From NCBI GenBank assembly GCA_951813525.2, contig CATOTJ020000002.1, positions 124,001-188,000 of the forward strand: a DNA stretch of 64,000 bases, written 5' to 3'. The notes beneath the pieces are model-generated. The model searched no databases, was not told where the DNA came from, and was given only the letters and a program-made list of their open reading frames with translations. Numbering within the stretch: position 1 is the first letter of the stretch; each line of letters opens with the position of its first letter. A program made the position numbers and the translations under genes. This document shows positions 32,764-41,693 of this stretch, piece by piece. The DNA is from Thermohalobaculum sp951813525 (GTDB taxonomy: Bacteria > Pseudomonadota > Alphaproteobacteria > Rhodobacterales > Rhodobacteraceae).

Positions 32764-34392
32764 ATGGAAGTTCTAGGCCTTCTTGCAGACGGTGTCTGGA
32801 CGGCGCTGCAACCGGAAAACCTGCTGATCTGCTTCATCGGCGTTGTGATCGGTCTGTTTGTCGGCGCGATGCCCGGGCTGGGTTCGGTCAACGGTGTTGC
32901 TATTCTTCTGCCGACGATCTTTTTTATCAAGCAGGTCACTGGGTCCGATGCCGGGCCGATGATCTTTCTGGCCGCGATCTATTACGGCGCAATGTATGGC
33001 GGTGCGATATCGTCGATTATGTTGGGCATACCCGGTGCGTCGACTGCGGTTGCGACAACCTTTGACGGCAGGCCGCTGGCGTTAAAGGGCAGGGCCGAAC
33101 AGGCGCTGGTGACGGCCGCGATTGCGTCTTTCATCGGCGGCACGGTGGCGAACCTGTTCTTTACAGGGTTTGCACCGCCGCTGGCATCGGTCGCGCTAAG
33201 CTTCGGCAATCCAGAGATCTTTGCGCTGATGTTGTTGGCGTTTGCCACATTTGTGGGGCTGGGCGGCGACTCTATCCCGAAGACGATCATATCGATTGCA
33301 TTGGGTCTGCTTTGCGCGGCCATCGGGTTTGACGTGATCGAGGGCGAGCCGCGCCTGCAATTCTTCACCCTCACCAAAGAATGGTGGGAGACCAATATCG
33401 GCGGCGAGTTCTTTATCGATCCGATCGGCTTTTCGCGTCCCGTCAATTTTTTGGTTCTGGCGATCGGTGTTTACGGCGTCGGCGAGATGTTGTGGACGCT
33501 GCACACGACCCGGTCGGACAGTGATATGTCGAAGGCCGATGTTTCGCTCGGGCGAATAAAGACTGCCACGAAGACCACTTTCAAAGAAGGTTGGCGCGGC
33601 ACATCAATCGGCTCGTTGCTGGGGTTCTTTGTCGGGATCCTCCCCGCCGCGGGGGCAACGCCGGGGTCACTTATGGCTTACGGTGTCGCCAAGATGACCT
33701 CGCGCCGTCCCGAGCAGTTTGGCAAAGGGTCGGTCGATGGTGTGGCGGCGCCCGAATCGGCCAATAACTCGGCCTCGACCGGTGCGATGCTGCCGATGAT
33801 GACGTTGGGCATTCCCGGATCTCCGACGACGGCAGTTCTGCTGACCGGGTTGGTGTTGCTGGAATTGGAGCCCGGACCGCGATTGTTCGAAGACCAACCG
33901 GATTTCGTCTGGCCGGTGATCGGGTCGTTCTATATCTCGAACTTCATCGCGTTGATTGTAAACCTCGCCTTTATCCCGCTGTTCCTGTGGATGTTGAGGA
34001 TGCCCTTCACCATCCTGGCGCCGATCATCTTCATCCTGTCGACGGCGGGTGTTTATGCGGCGACGCAGTCGATGTTCGATGTCTGGCTGATGTTCTGGTT
34101 CGGGCTGGGGGCGTTTTTGTTGCGCATCCTAGACTATCCCCTGGCGCCAGCTGCCTTGGCGATCGTGTTGGGCAAAATCACGGAAGAGAAGCTGCGCCAA
34201 TCCCTGCAATGGTCTGATGGTAGCGCGGCGATCTTCTTTAACCCGTGGTTCGACCGGACCGGAACAGGCGAGACCTTTTGGATCGCGCCGGTCATATCCT
34301 GGATCGCGGTCGCGCTGATCCTGTTGCCGCTGTTCAGCTATTTGAAAAAGCTTATGCAGGGTCCTCAGAAGCCGGCGCACTGGCAGGGATAG
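32764..34392 (+). CDS. tctA: Tripartite tricarboxylate transporter large permease subunit (TctA family)
   Basis: A 542-residue polytopic permease of about twelve segments. It has the TctA signatures FVGAMPGLGSVNGVAILLP and the matching second half GILPAAGATPGSLMAYGVAK with APESANNSASTGAMLPMMTL, showing the family's internal duplication. It forms the translocation path with TctB. The ATG at 32764 follows AGAGGGGGGCGGG. It is the last gene of the transporter operon, convergent with the agmatinase-family gene. Confidence 0.93.
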   Translation: MEVLGLLADGVWTALQPENLLICFIGVVIGLFVGAMPGLGSVNGVAILLPTIFFIKQVTGSDAGPMIFLAAIYYGAMYGGAISSIMLGIPGASTAVATTFDGRPLALKGRAEQALVTAAIASFIGGTVANLFFTGFAPPLASVALSFGNPEIFALMLLAFATFVGLGGDSIPKTIISIALGLLCAAIGFDVIEGEPRLQFFTLTKEWWETNIGGEFFIDPIGFSRPVNFLVLAIGVYGVGEMLWTLHTTRSDSDMSKADVSLGRIKTATKTTFKEGWRGTSIGSLLGFFVGILPAAGATPGSLMAYGVAKMTSRRPEQFGKGSVDGVAAPESANNSASTGAMLPMMTLGIPGSPTTAVLLTGLVLLELEPGPRLFEDQPDFVWPVIGSFYISNFIALIVNLAFIPLFLWMLRMPFTILAPIIFILSTAGVYAATQSMFDVWLMFWFGLGAFLLRILDYPLAPAALAIVLGKITEEKLRQSLQWSDGSAAIFFNPWFDRTGTGETFWIAPVISWIAVALILLPLFSYLKKLMQGPQKPAHWQG

Positions 34393-34437
34393 GGTTCTGA
34401 TCCTGACGCGGGTTTCCTGTCGGAACCGGTATTGGAA

Positions 34438-35379
34438 TCAACCCTGCTGCGCGCGATGTGCCCAAAGGCAGATGATGTTCATCGCCACTGTTGCCCCGGC
34501 CAGCGCAGTGATGTCCGCGTGGTCGTAAGGCGGGGAAACTTCGACGATATCCGCCCCGATAATGTTCAGGCCGGTCAGGCCCGCCAATATCCGCTCGGCC
34601 CGCTGCGATGACGGCCCGCCTGTCACGGGCGTTCCGGTGCCCGGCGCATAGGCCGGGTCCAGGCAATCAATGTCGAAGGTCAGATAGACGGGTTTGTCGG
34701 CGGTTACTTCCTCGATCCGGGCGATGATTTCGGCAACCGGCGTCTCGCACATATAGTCGGCGTCCAAAACTGTCATGCCGTGATCTTCCGGGTTCGACGA
34801 CCGGATGCCGATTTGTACGGAGTGCCGGGCGTCGATGACCCCGTCCTGCAGGCCATGGAAAAACATGGTGCCATGGTCGATGCGTTTGTCTGGCTCGCGC
34901 CAGGTGTCCGAGTGGCTGTCAAACTGCAAGAGGGCAATTGGACCGTGTTTGGCAGCGTGGGCTTTCAGCAGCGGATAGGTGACAAAATGATCCCCGCCCA
35001 GGGTCAGCAGTTTTGCCCCCGACGCGATCAGCGCCGCAGCGTGTTCTTCTATCTCGTCCGGAATGCCCCCGGGGTTGCCATAATCAAAGCTCATGTCGCC
35101 CCAGTCGACGATATCCAGGACATTGGTCGGATCGAAGTCCCAACGCCACGGTGCGCCCGGCCATGACAATTGCGCAGATGCGGCGCGGATTGCCCGGGGG
35201 CCGAACCGGGTGCCCGGCCGGTTCGAGACGGCCAAATCGTATGGCACGCCGGAGACGACAACATCGGCGCCGATGGCGTCCTTGGAATAGGGGCGGCGCA
35301 GGAAACTGAGCGCGCCCGACCAGGTGTCCTGATCTACCAAGCCGCGGGACGGCGCGTCAGTGAAAGCGCGGTCGGTCAT
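34438..35379 (-). CDS. speB: Ureohydrolase, agmatinase family
   Basis: A 313-residue binuclear manganese hydrolase. The metal motifs are all present: TLGGDHFVTYPLL, LLQFDSHSDTW, HGTMFFHGL and YLTFDIDCLDPAYAPGTGTP. The family includes agmatinase, guanidinobutyrase, guanidinopropionase and guanidinase; motifs do not separate them. ATG 35379 is preferred to a TTG 15 nt upstream. It begins 8 nt after the quinone oxidoreductase stop, so the two are co-transcribed. Confidence 0.85.
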   Translation of the reverse strand: MTDRAFTDAPSRGLVDQDTWSGALSFLRRPYSKDAIGADVVVSGVPYDLAVSNRPGTRFGPRAIRAASAQLSWPGAPWRWDFDPTNVLDIVDWGDMSFDYGNPGGIPDEIEEHAAALIASGAKLLTLGGDHFVTYPLLKAHAAKHGPIALLQFDSHSDTWREPDKRIDHGTMFFHGLQDGVIDARHSVQIGIRSSNPEDHGMTVLDADYMCETPVAEIIARIEEVTADKPVYLTFDIDCLDPAYAPGTGTPVTGGPSSQRAERILAGLTGLNIIGADIVEVSPPYDHADITALAGATVAMNIICLWAHRAQQG

Positions 35380-35386
35380 CCGGTGA

Positions 35387-36379
35387 TCAGGCAAAGGTTT
35401 GCCCCATTGTCAAAAGAACTTTGCCGGGATGACCGCCAGCTTCCAGAAGCTGATGCGCCGCCGCTGCATCGGCCATGTCGAACGTACGATTTGTGACCGT
35501 CCTCAGTTTATCCTCGCCGAAAAGGGGCCACACGCGCGCCCGAAGATCGGCGGCAACGGCTGCCTTGAATTCCGGCGGGCGCGGGCGCAGTGTTGCACCG
35601 GTCAGGCTGACGCGTTTTGTGAGAAATGGGATCAGGCTAATCTGGGTCTTGTGACCCAGATCAAAGGCCAGTTGGATGATGCGCGTGTCCATACGTGCGC
35701 ATTTCAGGTTCTTTGCGGTATACTCGCCCCCCATAAAGTCGACAATGACGTCGGCGCCGCCCGCTGCGGCCACGATCTCGGCGAAGTCTTCTTCGCGATA
35801 GTTGATCACCCGTTCTGCGCCGAGTTCGGAGGCCAGTTGGATGGATGCAGGAGCGCCTGCGGTCGCAAAGACCTTGTGCCCAAGCGCATGACCCAATTGG
35901 ACCGCGGTCGAGCCGATGCCGCCGCCGCCGCCATGGACCAGCAGGGTCTGACCGGGCGGAACGTCATGGCCAAACCAGACATTCGACCAGACGGTAAAGA
36001 ATGTCTCGCAAATCCCTGCGGCATCGATCAGATCGACGCCCGGCGGCGGTGCCAGGCACTGCCCGGCAGGGACCGGAACATATTCGGCATAACCGCCGCC
36101 ATTGGTCAGCGCGATGACCGCGTCGCCTTCGGCCCATCCGGTCACATCGGCGCCCATCGCGGCCACATGACCCGAGACTTCCAACCCGATCAAATCCAGC
36201 GCCCCCGGGGGCGGCGGATAGTTGCCCCGGCGCTGTTTCAGATCGGGGCCGTTGACGCCAGCGGCCACCACCCGGATCAGAATTTCGTCCGCCCCGGGGG
36301 CAGGCACCGGGCGCGTTGCCAGTTGCAAAACCTCTGGCCCGCCGCCTTCGCCGTGATCAATCACGCGCATGTCAGTCAT
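35387..36379 (-). CDS. Zinc-independent quinone oxidoreductase / PIG3-type MDR protein
   Basis: A 330-residue medium-chain reductase. It shows the GroES-like N-domain (RVVAAGVNGPDLKQRRGNYP with PPGALDLIGLEVSGHV) and a Rossmann domain with LLVHGGGGGIGSTAVQLGHA. The catalytic zinc cysteines of alcohol dehydrogenases are absent, placing it with NAD(P)H:quinone reductases of the Qor/TP53I3 type. GGAGAGACAA before ATG 36379 decides the start. It is followed directly by the agmatinase-family gene. Confidence 0.88.
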   Translation of the reverse strand: MTDMRVIDHGEGGGPEVLQLATRPVPAPGADEILIRVVAAGVNGPDLKQRRGNYPPPPGALDLIGLEVSGHVAAMGADVTGWAEGDAVIALTNGGGYAEYVPVPAGQCLAPPPGVDLIDAAGICETFFTVWSNVWFGHDVPPGQTLLVHGGGGGIGSTAVQLGHALGHKVFATAGAPASIQLASELGAERVINYREEDFAEIVAAAGGADVIVDFMGGEYTAKNLKCARMDTRIIQLAFDLGHKTQISLIPFLTKRVSLTGATLRPRPPEFKAAVAADLRARVWPLFGEDKLRTVTNRTFDMADAAAAHQLLEAGGHPGKVLLTMGQTFA

Positions 36380-36590
36380 TTGTCTCTCCAACCGATGGGT
36401 GCCCCCCGATTAGCGCCGCGACTTGATCGGCGCAATCTTCGAACTGGCTTGACGGGGAGGATTAACGATGTTCGGCGGCGGCGCGCGTCCAGGCGGGGCA
36501 GACCCATGTCCATACGGCAATGAACAAGACGCTTAGATCGATATCGCAACGGGACACCGAAGCCCGATAGTCTGAACCAATACCGCCGTT

Positions 36591-37421
36591 TCAGGCGGGT
36601 TTATGCGCCTTAATCCGCACCCCGCCCACACGCCGACCGTCAAACAACCGGCATATGGTTGCATAAAAAAAGTCGAGTGCAGCGACCGTGTCCTCGCCGT
36701 GGACTGCCAGTTTCCGGTCGCGGACCGCCCGAAAGGCAGACAACCGCTCGGCGCAGAAAATTCCCCACGCATCCGACATGTCCTGAAAGTCGATTTCGGT
36801 AAATCCTGCGCCTTCAAGCTCCGCAATATAGCTGCCTTTATCCGGCAACGTATTGCTGTAGAGGGCATCGCGCATCAGATCGGCTTCGTCGGCGTTCAGG
36901 GGCGCACGGGTATAGAGGTCTTCGACATATATTGCGCTGCCCGGCTTCAGGGTTGCGTTCAGCCGCGGGAACAGCGGCTCCCGGTCGGGAATGTGGTAAA
37001 GGGCCAGAAAACTGATCGCCCCGTCATAGCTTTCGGGTGCCAGCGGAACCTCCAGGATATCGCCGCAGACATGCTCGACGCTGCCCGAAATCTCGGTTCT
37101 CTTCGTAAGATCAGCCGCCGTCCGGTTCAGATCAGCCTGCAGTTCCACCGCGCTGACGGTTGCGCCGGTTCTGTTGGCAAACCAGCGCGCAGGGCCGCCA
37201 AAGCCTGACCCGATGTCCAGCACACGGCCGTTTTGGGGGGGTACCAATGCCTCGACGGCTTCATCGACTGCCTCTGTTCCGAAATAGTGAAGCTGATCGA
37301 ACGCGGTCAGTGCATCCAGCGGCAAGGCGTCTGTGCGCCCATACCCGGCATCGGCCAGATCGTCGTGGATTCTTTCGACCGCACTGTAAAGTTTCATTGT
37401 CTTGATGGCGTCAGCAGTCAT
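36591..37421 (-). CDS. Class I SAM-dependent methyltransferase
   Basis: A 276-residue methyltransferase. Motif I is VLDIGSGFGGPARWFANRTG, followed by VSAVELQADL and the SYDGAISFLALYHIPDREPL segment; the region YVEDLYTRAPL resembles sarcosine/dimethylglycine and phosphoethanolamine N-methyltransferases. GGGGAGGACCGCAA before ATG 37421 sets the start; the longer frame is not supported. The acceptor is unknown. It is divergent from the MmgE/PrpD gene. Confidence 0.85.
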   Translation of the reverse strand: MTADAIKTMKLYSAVERIHDDLADAGYGRTDALPLDALTAFDQLHYFGTEAVDEAVEALVPPQNGRVLDIGSGFGGPARWFANRTGATVSAVELQADLNRTAADLTKRTEISGSVEHVCGDILEVPLAPESYDGAISFLALYHIPDREPLFPRLNATLKPGSAIYVEDLYTRAPLNADEADLMRDALYSNTLPDKGSYIAELEGAGFTEIDFQDMSDAWGIFCAERLSAFRAVRDRKLAVHGEDTVAALDFFYATICRLFDGRRVGGVRIKAHKPA

Positions 37422-37561
37422 TTGCGGTCCTCCCCTTGGCGACCTTAACGCGGCACAGTTGTTCAGGCGAGGGGCATCAGAGGAGCGATCAAATCCTGGC
37501 ATGGTCTGGTGCGTGATCCGGGTTTGCGGCAACTTGGCTGAGCTTTAGGAAAGGAAAGGCC

Positions 37562-38923
37562 ATGGCAGTGACCCCGTCGGCGCGAAATGCCGAACACGCG
37601 GCGACCAGAGAAATTGCTGAATGGGTTGCTGCCCCACGCGAAATCGATGCAGCGGCGATGACCTGGGCGCGCCATTGCCTGCTGGATTGGCTGGCTGTCA
37701 CGATTGCCGGCGCCGACGAGGCGTTGGTCGATATCTTGGTCGCCGAGGCGCTGGAAGATTGTGCGTCTGGCGACTTGCCGCTGGTTGGGCGCAGTGAGAA
37801 TCTGTCGCCCAGTTGGGCCGTTCTGGTCAACGGCGCGGCCAGTCACGCCTTGGATTATGACGATGTGAACACGGCGATGCACGGTCATCCGACCGTCGCG
37901 GTAATGTCGGCTGTTCTGCTGGCCGGGGCCCGGGATGGCCGGGCGCTGATCGACGTTCTGCGCGCCTTTGCAATAGGTTACGAGGTTTGTTGCCTGGTTG
38001 GAGAGATGTCCGGCGACGGTCATTACGACAGCGGGTGGCACGCAACGGCGACGGTTGGTACATTCGGCGCTGCGTCGGGGATGGCGGCACTGCTGGGCCT
38101 TGATGGCGAACGCACGGCCCACGCCATGGGAACCGCTGCAACGACCGCCGCCGGGTTGAAGTCGATGTTCGGGACCATGTGCAAACCCTTCCACGCGGGC
38201 CGCGCTGCGCAATCGGGATATCTGGCGGCGCGTACCGCTGCGCGTGGCTGGATTGCACGCGGTGACGCCCTGGAATGCGCGCAAGGGTTCTGGGCAACCC
38301 AAGGCCCCGATCATGCGGCCTTTCCGGTTGCGCGCCAAACCAATCGGCCGCTTCAGATCACCAACAATCTCTTCAAATATCACGCTGCCTGCTACATGAC
38401 GCATTCGGCGATCGAGGCGTGCCGGGGCCTGAGGCAGACCCATAACCTGGCGCCGGACGCGATTGAACGGATCCGAATTCGTGTGGCCGAGGGGCACCTG
38501 AAAGTTTGCAATATCCCCAATCCGCAAACCGGGTTGGAGATTAAGTTTTCGCTCGCCCATACCGCCGCTATGGCGCTATCCGGGGTCGATACGGGGGCGA
38601 TTGCAAATTATTCCGACAGTATGGCGCAACGGCCCGATTTGATCGCACTGCGCCGAAAGGTTGAAGTCGAGCCGCAAACCTCTGCGCGCACCATGGCGAC
38701 GGGCGCCGACGTGATCGTCGATACGACCGGCGGCACCAGCTTTACCAACGCCTTTGACGTCGGCATTCCGGCAACCGATCTCGCCGCGCAAGAGGTGCGA
38801 TTGTCGTCGAAGTTCGATGCACTGGCGGCTCCGGCACTGGGCGAGGCAAAGGCTGCGAAGCTTAAAAAGATGGTGCTGTCAGGTTCGCCAACTGCAATGG
38901 AAATTTTGATCGCCGCGCGCTGA
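37562..38923 (+). CDS. MmgE/PrpD family protein
   Basis: A 453-residue protein of the MmgE/PrpD fold, whose members include 2-methylcitrate dehydratase and cis-aconitate decarboxylase. Visible family features are WARHCLLDWLAVTIAGADEA, NGAASHALDYDDVNTAMHGH (catalytic Asp/His region), GWHATATVGTFGAASGMAAL and TMCKPFHAGRAAQSG. No prpB or prpC lies nearby, so a methylcitrate cycle role is not supported. AGGAAAGGCC precedes the ATG. The substrate is presumably a hydroxy or unsaturated carboxylic acid. Confidence 0.88.
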   Translation: MAVTPSARNAEHAATREIAEWVAAPREIDAAAMTWARHCLLDWLAVTIAGADEALVDILVAEALEDCASGDLPLVGRSENLSPSWAVLVNGAASHALDYDDVNTAMHGHPTVAVMSAVLLAGARDGRALIDVLRAFAIGYEVCCLVGEMSGDGHYDSGWHATATVGTFGAASGMAALLGLDGERTAHAMGTAATTAAGLKSMFGTMCKPFHAGRAAQSGYLAARTAARGWIARGDALECAQGFWATQGPDHAAFPVARQTNRPLQITNNLFKYHAACYMTHSAIEACRGLRQTHNLAPDAIERIRIRVAEGHLKVCNIPNPQTGLEIKFSLAHTAAMALSGVDTGAIANYSDSMAQRPDLIALRRKVEVEPQTSARTMATGADVIVDTTGGTSFTNAFDVGIPATDLAAQEVRLSSKFDALAAPALGEAKAAKLKKMVLSGSPTAMEILIAAR

Positions 38924-39009
38924 TCCGGCGCTTGAGGCAACACCCTGACCCCTTGCGCTATAAGCGGGCGAGAGATCGGGGGCAGAACACGCCCGGAGGA
39001 GGGGCTGTG

Positions 39010-40371
39010 ATGACGCCACGCGATCGAATATTGCAGCAGCGCCCAATGGCTGCCCTGTTGGGTCTGGCGCTGCCGAATATCGTCGCCAGCCTGATCCAGG
39101 CCACGATGATGGTTACCGAGGGCTGGTATGCCGGTACCTTGGGCGGCGATGCGCTGGCCGGGATCGCCCTGGTCTTTCCGTTGTTGATGCTGACGTTGAT
39201 GCTGTCCGCAGGGGCGATGGGGGGTGCGGTCAGCGGTGCGATGGCACGGGCTGTCGGCGCAGGAGATTTGCCGCGTGCCAACGCGGTCTTGCGCCTGGCG
39301 GTCTTGATCGCATTGGCGGCTGGTATTTTGAAAGGCGCGTTGATCGTTGCCTTCGGTGCCTGGATTTTCGCGACCCTTGGCGGGGAAGGCGCGGTGCTGG
39401 ACGTGGCGTTGTCCTATGCCCATGTGCTGTTTCCAGCCATTGTCATCGTTTGGCTCGCCAACATGCTGGCCAGTGCGTTGCGCGGGACCGGGGACATGGT
39501 TCGGCCCGCCTATGGTGTCGTGTTGGTCGTTGTTATTCACTTGGTGCTGATCCTCGGCCAATGGTCGATCGGCTCGCCATTGGGTGTCGCTGGCGCGGCC
39601 TGGGCGATGCTGGCCGCCAATCTGTGCGGGTTGATTTTCATCGCAATGATCCTGGCCCGCCCTGGGCGCGATGTACGTCTGACATTGCAGGGATGGCGCG
39701 GATTGATCGGCGGATGGCGGCTGGTCGGCGCCGGTCTGCTGGCCGGTTCACAGTCCATCATGACGATTGCCTATGCATTGATCGCAACGGGCGTGTTCGC
39801 CCGTTTCGGACAGGAATGGTTGGCCGGCTATGGGATCGGTGCGCGGCTGGAACTGCTGTTGATCCCGATCGTTTTCGGCCTTGGCGGTGCAACGATGGTC
39901 GGGACGGGGACCTTGCTGGGGGCTGGGCGGCGCGCCGATGCCCTGGCGATGGGGTGGACGGGCACGTTCATTTCGGCGGCGGTATTGGGGATGATCGGCA
40001 CGGTTGTGGCGATCTGGCCGGGGATATGGATCGGCCTCTTCACCGATGACGCCGCGATTTCCGGGGCAGCGTCGGCGTACCTGTCCCGTGTCGGACCTGC
40101 CTATGCCTTTTTCGGTCTGGGCCTTTGCCTCTATTTCGCCAGTCAGGGCATGGCGACATTGGCCATTCCGGTCGCCGGGGCGCTGTTGCGCATTGTGATC
40201 ATCGTTGGCGGCTTTTCGATCCTGTCGGTCGGCGGCGCGATGACGCCTGCGGCCGCACTTTGGGTCATCGTCGCCGCAATGGTCGCCTATGGCGGGGCGG
40301 TGGCCATTGGACTGCGTCTGGGTCCATGGCGCCCGCAGGTTCCGCGTGAACCGGTGCCCGGGATCGGATAG
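39010..40371 (+). CDS. MATE-family efflux transporter
   Basis: A 453-residue protein with twelve hydrophobic segments and the MATE pattern: MAALLGLALPNIVASLIQAT at the start, a long run of TM helices with GTGDMVRPAYG in the first half, and the matching second half beginning GSQSIMTIAYALIATG. Such exporters use H+ or Na+ gradients to expel cationic compounds. The start may be GTG 39007 or ATG 39010, both behind CCGGAGGAGGGGCT; ATG is used. It follows the PrpD gene by 86 nt on the same strand. Confidence 0.9.
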   Translation: MTPRDRILQQRPMAALLGLALPNIVASLIQATMMVTEGWYAGTLGGDALAGIALVFPLLMLTLMLSAGAMGGAVSGAMARAVGAGDLPRANAVLRLAVLIALAAGILKGALIVAFGAWIFATLGGEGAVLDVALSYAHVLFPAIVIVWLANMLASALRGTGDMVRPAYGVVLVVVIHLVLILGQWSIGSPLGVAGAAWAMLAANLCGLIFIAMILARPGRDVRLTLQGWRGLIGGWRLVGAGLLAGSQSIMTIAYALIATGVFARFGQEWLAGYGIGARLELLLIPIVFGLGGATMVGTGTLLGAGRRADALAMGWTGTFISAAVLGMIGTVVAIWPGIWIGLFTDDAAISGAASAYLSRVGPAYAFFGLGLCLYFASQGMATLAIPVAGALLRIVIIVGGFSILSVGGAMTPAAALWVIVAAMVAYGGAVAIGLRLGPWRPQVPREPVPGIG

Positions 40372-40450
40372 GCTTTCAAACAGGAAACCGGGGCGTTCCC
40401 GCCACGGGCAAGGCAGCACAATAGTGCGCCGGGTAACAGGAGGAGAAAGA

Positions 40451-40867
40451 ATGCAGGACCGCGAACACTGGGATTTCATTCACAATCTGGCGGACGGGGC
40501 GGACTGGACGCCGGGCCTGCGCGAGATTTTTGAATATCGCGACCTTGCCATCAAGGATGGCACCAAGGGCGACTATGTCGCCCATGTGATCCGCGCCAAC
40601 GGCAAAACCCAATCGGATGAAGTGCAACAATGGCACATCCACGAATGCGACTTTCAACTGGTCTATGTCCTGAACGGTTGGGCGACGTTCGAGTATGAGG
40701 GCCAGGGTGAACGGACGATCCGAAAGGGCGATTGCGTTCTTCAAAAGCCAATGATCAAGCACCGCGAAATTGCCTGTTCGAAGGATTTCGAAGTGCTGGA
40801 AATCGTCTCGCCCGGCGACTTCGCAACAAAGGTTGTCGACGCCCCGACGGCGCAAGCGGCGGAATAA
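40451..40867 (+). CDS. Cupin-domain protein
   Basis: A 138-residue single-domain cupin. The two motifs are visible: QQWHIHECDFQLVYVLNGWA with a metal-binding His-x-His-x-Glu pattern, and the later DCVLQKPMIKHREIACS. ACAGGAGGAGAAAGA before ATG 40451 is a very strong ribosome binding site. Its stop is 2 nt before the GTG of the SDR gene, so the two are coupled. It may be a small dioxygenase, isomerase or sensor; the substrate is unknown. Confidence 0.87.
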   Translation: MQDREHWDFIHNLADGADWTPGLREIFEYRDLAIKDGTKGDYVAHVIRANGKTQSDEVQQWHIHECDFQLVYVLNGWATFEYEGQGERTIRKGDCVLQKPMIKHREIACSKDFEVLEIVSPGDFATKVVDAPTAQAAE

Positions 40868-40869
40868 CC

Positions 40870-41652
40870 GTGGATCTGGGTCTGGCGGGCCGCACGGCCC
40901 TGATCACCGGCGGCTCGAAGGGCATTGGCCTGGGTTGTGCGCGTGCCCTGGCCGCCGAAGGCTGCCGCGTCGCGCTTGCCGCTCGTGATGCTGCAGTTCT
41001 GGAGAGTGCGGCCGCCGGGCTGCGGGCAGAAGGCAGCGACGTCACCGTCCACCCGATTGATCTGTCGGTCAGCGGTTCGGCGGGTGCTTTGCTGGCCGCT
41101 GCCGGGTTGCCCGACATTCTGATCAACAACGCAGGCGCCATTCCGGGCGGCGATGTCGCGACCATCGACGAAACGCGTTGGCGGGAAGCCTGGGACCTGA
41201 AAGTTTTTGGCTATATCAATCTCTGCCGCGCTGCGTATGGGGCAATGAAGGACCGGGGCCATGGCGTCATCGTCAACGTCACCGGCCTGGCCGGTGACAA
41301 GCCCGACTTCAACTATATTGCCGGAACGGCGGGCAATGCCTCGCTGAATGCCTTTACGCGGGCGCTGGGGTCATACGCGCTTGAAGATGGAATTCGGGTT
41401 GTTTCGGTCTCGCCGGGCGCCGTCGCGACCGACCGGCTGGTGGGCCTGATGAAAACCCGCGCGCGGGAGGAAACCGGCGATGAAGGCCGGTGGCAAAGCT
41501 ATTTGTCGGGTTTGCCGCTTGGCCGCGCCGCGACGGTCGAAGAAGTCGCCGACATTGTCGCGTTCATGGCCTCGCCCCGGGCAGGCTGGGTCACCGGAAC
41601 GGTGATCACGGTCGATGGCGGCCACGGGGTGCGCGGCGGCAGCTTTCGATAG
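40870..41652 (+). CDS. Short-chain dehydrogenase/reductase
   Basis: A 260-residue classical SDR. It has the nucleotide-binding LITGGSKGIGLGCARALAAEG, the LINNAGAIPGG motif, and ends with the usual TGTVITVDGGHGVRGGSFR. The active-site region is unusual: where SDRs have Tyr-x-x-x-Lys the sequence reads DFNYIAGTAGNAS, with Tyr but no Lys four residues on, so dehydrogenase activity is doubtful. The GTG start at 40870 follows the cupin stop by 2 nt. The two genes likely act in the same small pathway. Confidence 0.85.
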   Translation: MDLGLAGRTALITGGSKGIGLGCARALAAEGCRVALAARDAAVLESAAAGLRAEGSDVTVHPIDLSVSGSAGALLAAAGLPDILINNAGAIPGGDVATIDETRWREAWDLKVFGYINLCRAAYGAMKDRGHGVIVNVTGLAGDKPDFNYIAGTAGNASLNAFTRALGSYALEDGIRVVSVSPGAVATDRLVGLMKTRAREETGDEGRWQSYLSGLPLGRAATVEEVADIVAFMASPRAGWVTGTVITVDGGHGVRGGSFR

Positions 41653-41671
41653 GATGGGCGCAAGCCCATCC
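41652..41671. terminator. Perfect hairpin between convergent genes
   Basis: GGATGGGC (41652-41659) pairs perfectly with GCCCATCC (41664-41671) around a GCAA tetraloop. CGTTTGATC follows, so the T-tract is short. It begins at the SDR stop and lies before the end of the convergent periplasmic-protein gene; it may terminate both. Confidence 0.5.
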
Positions 41672-41693
41672 CGTTTGATCCGGCGTCAGAGGC

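Noticed and set aside
37562..38923. Calling the MmgE/PrpD gene 2-methylcitrate dehydratase
   Set aside because: No prpB, prpC or other methylcitrate-cycle gene is in the neighbourhood, and the family covers several activities.
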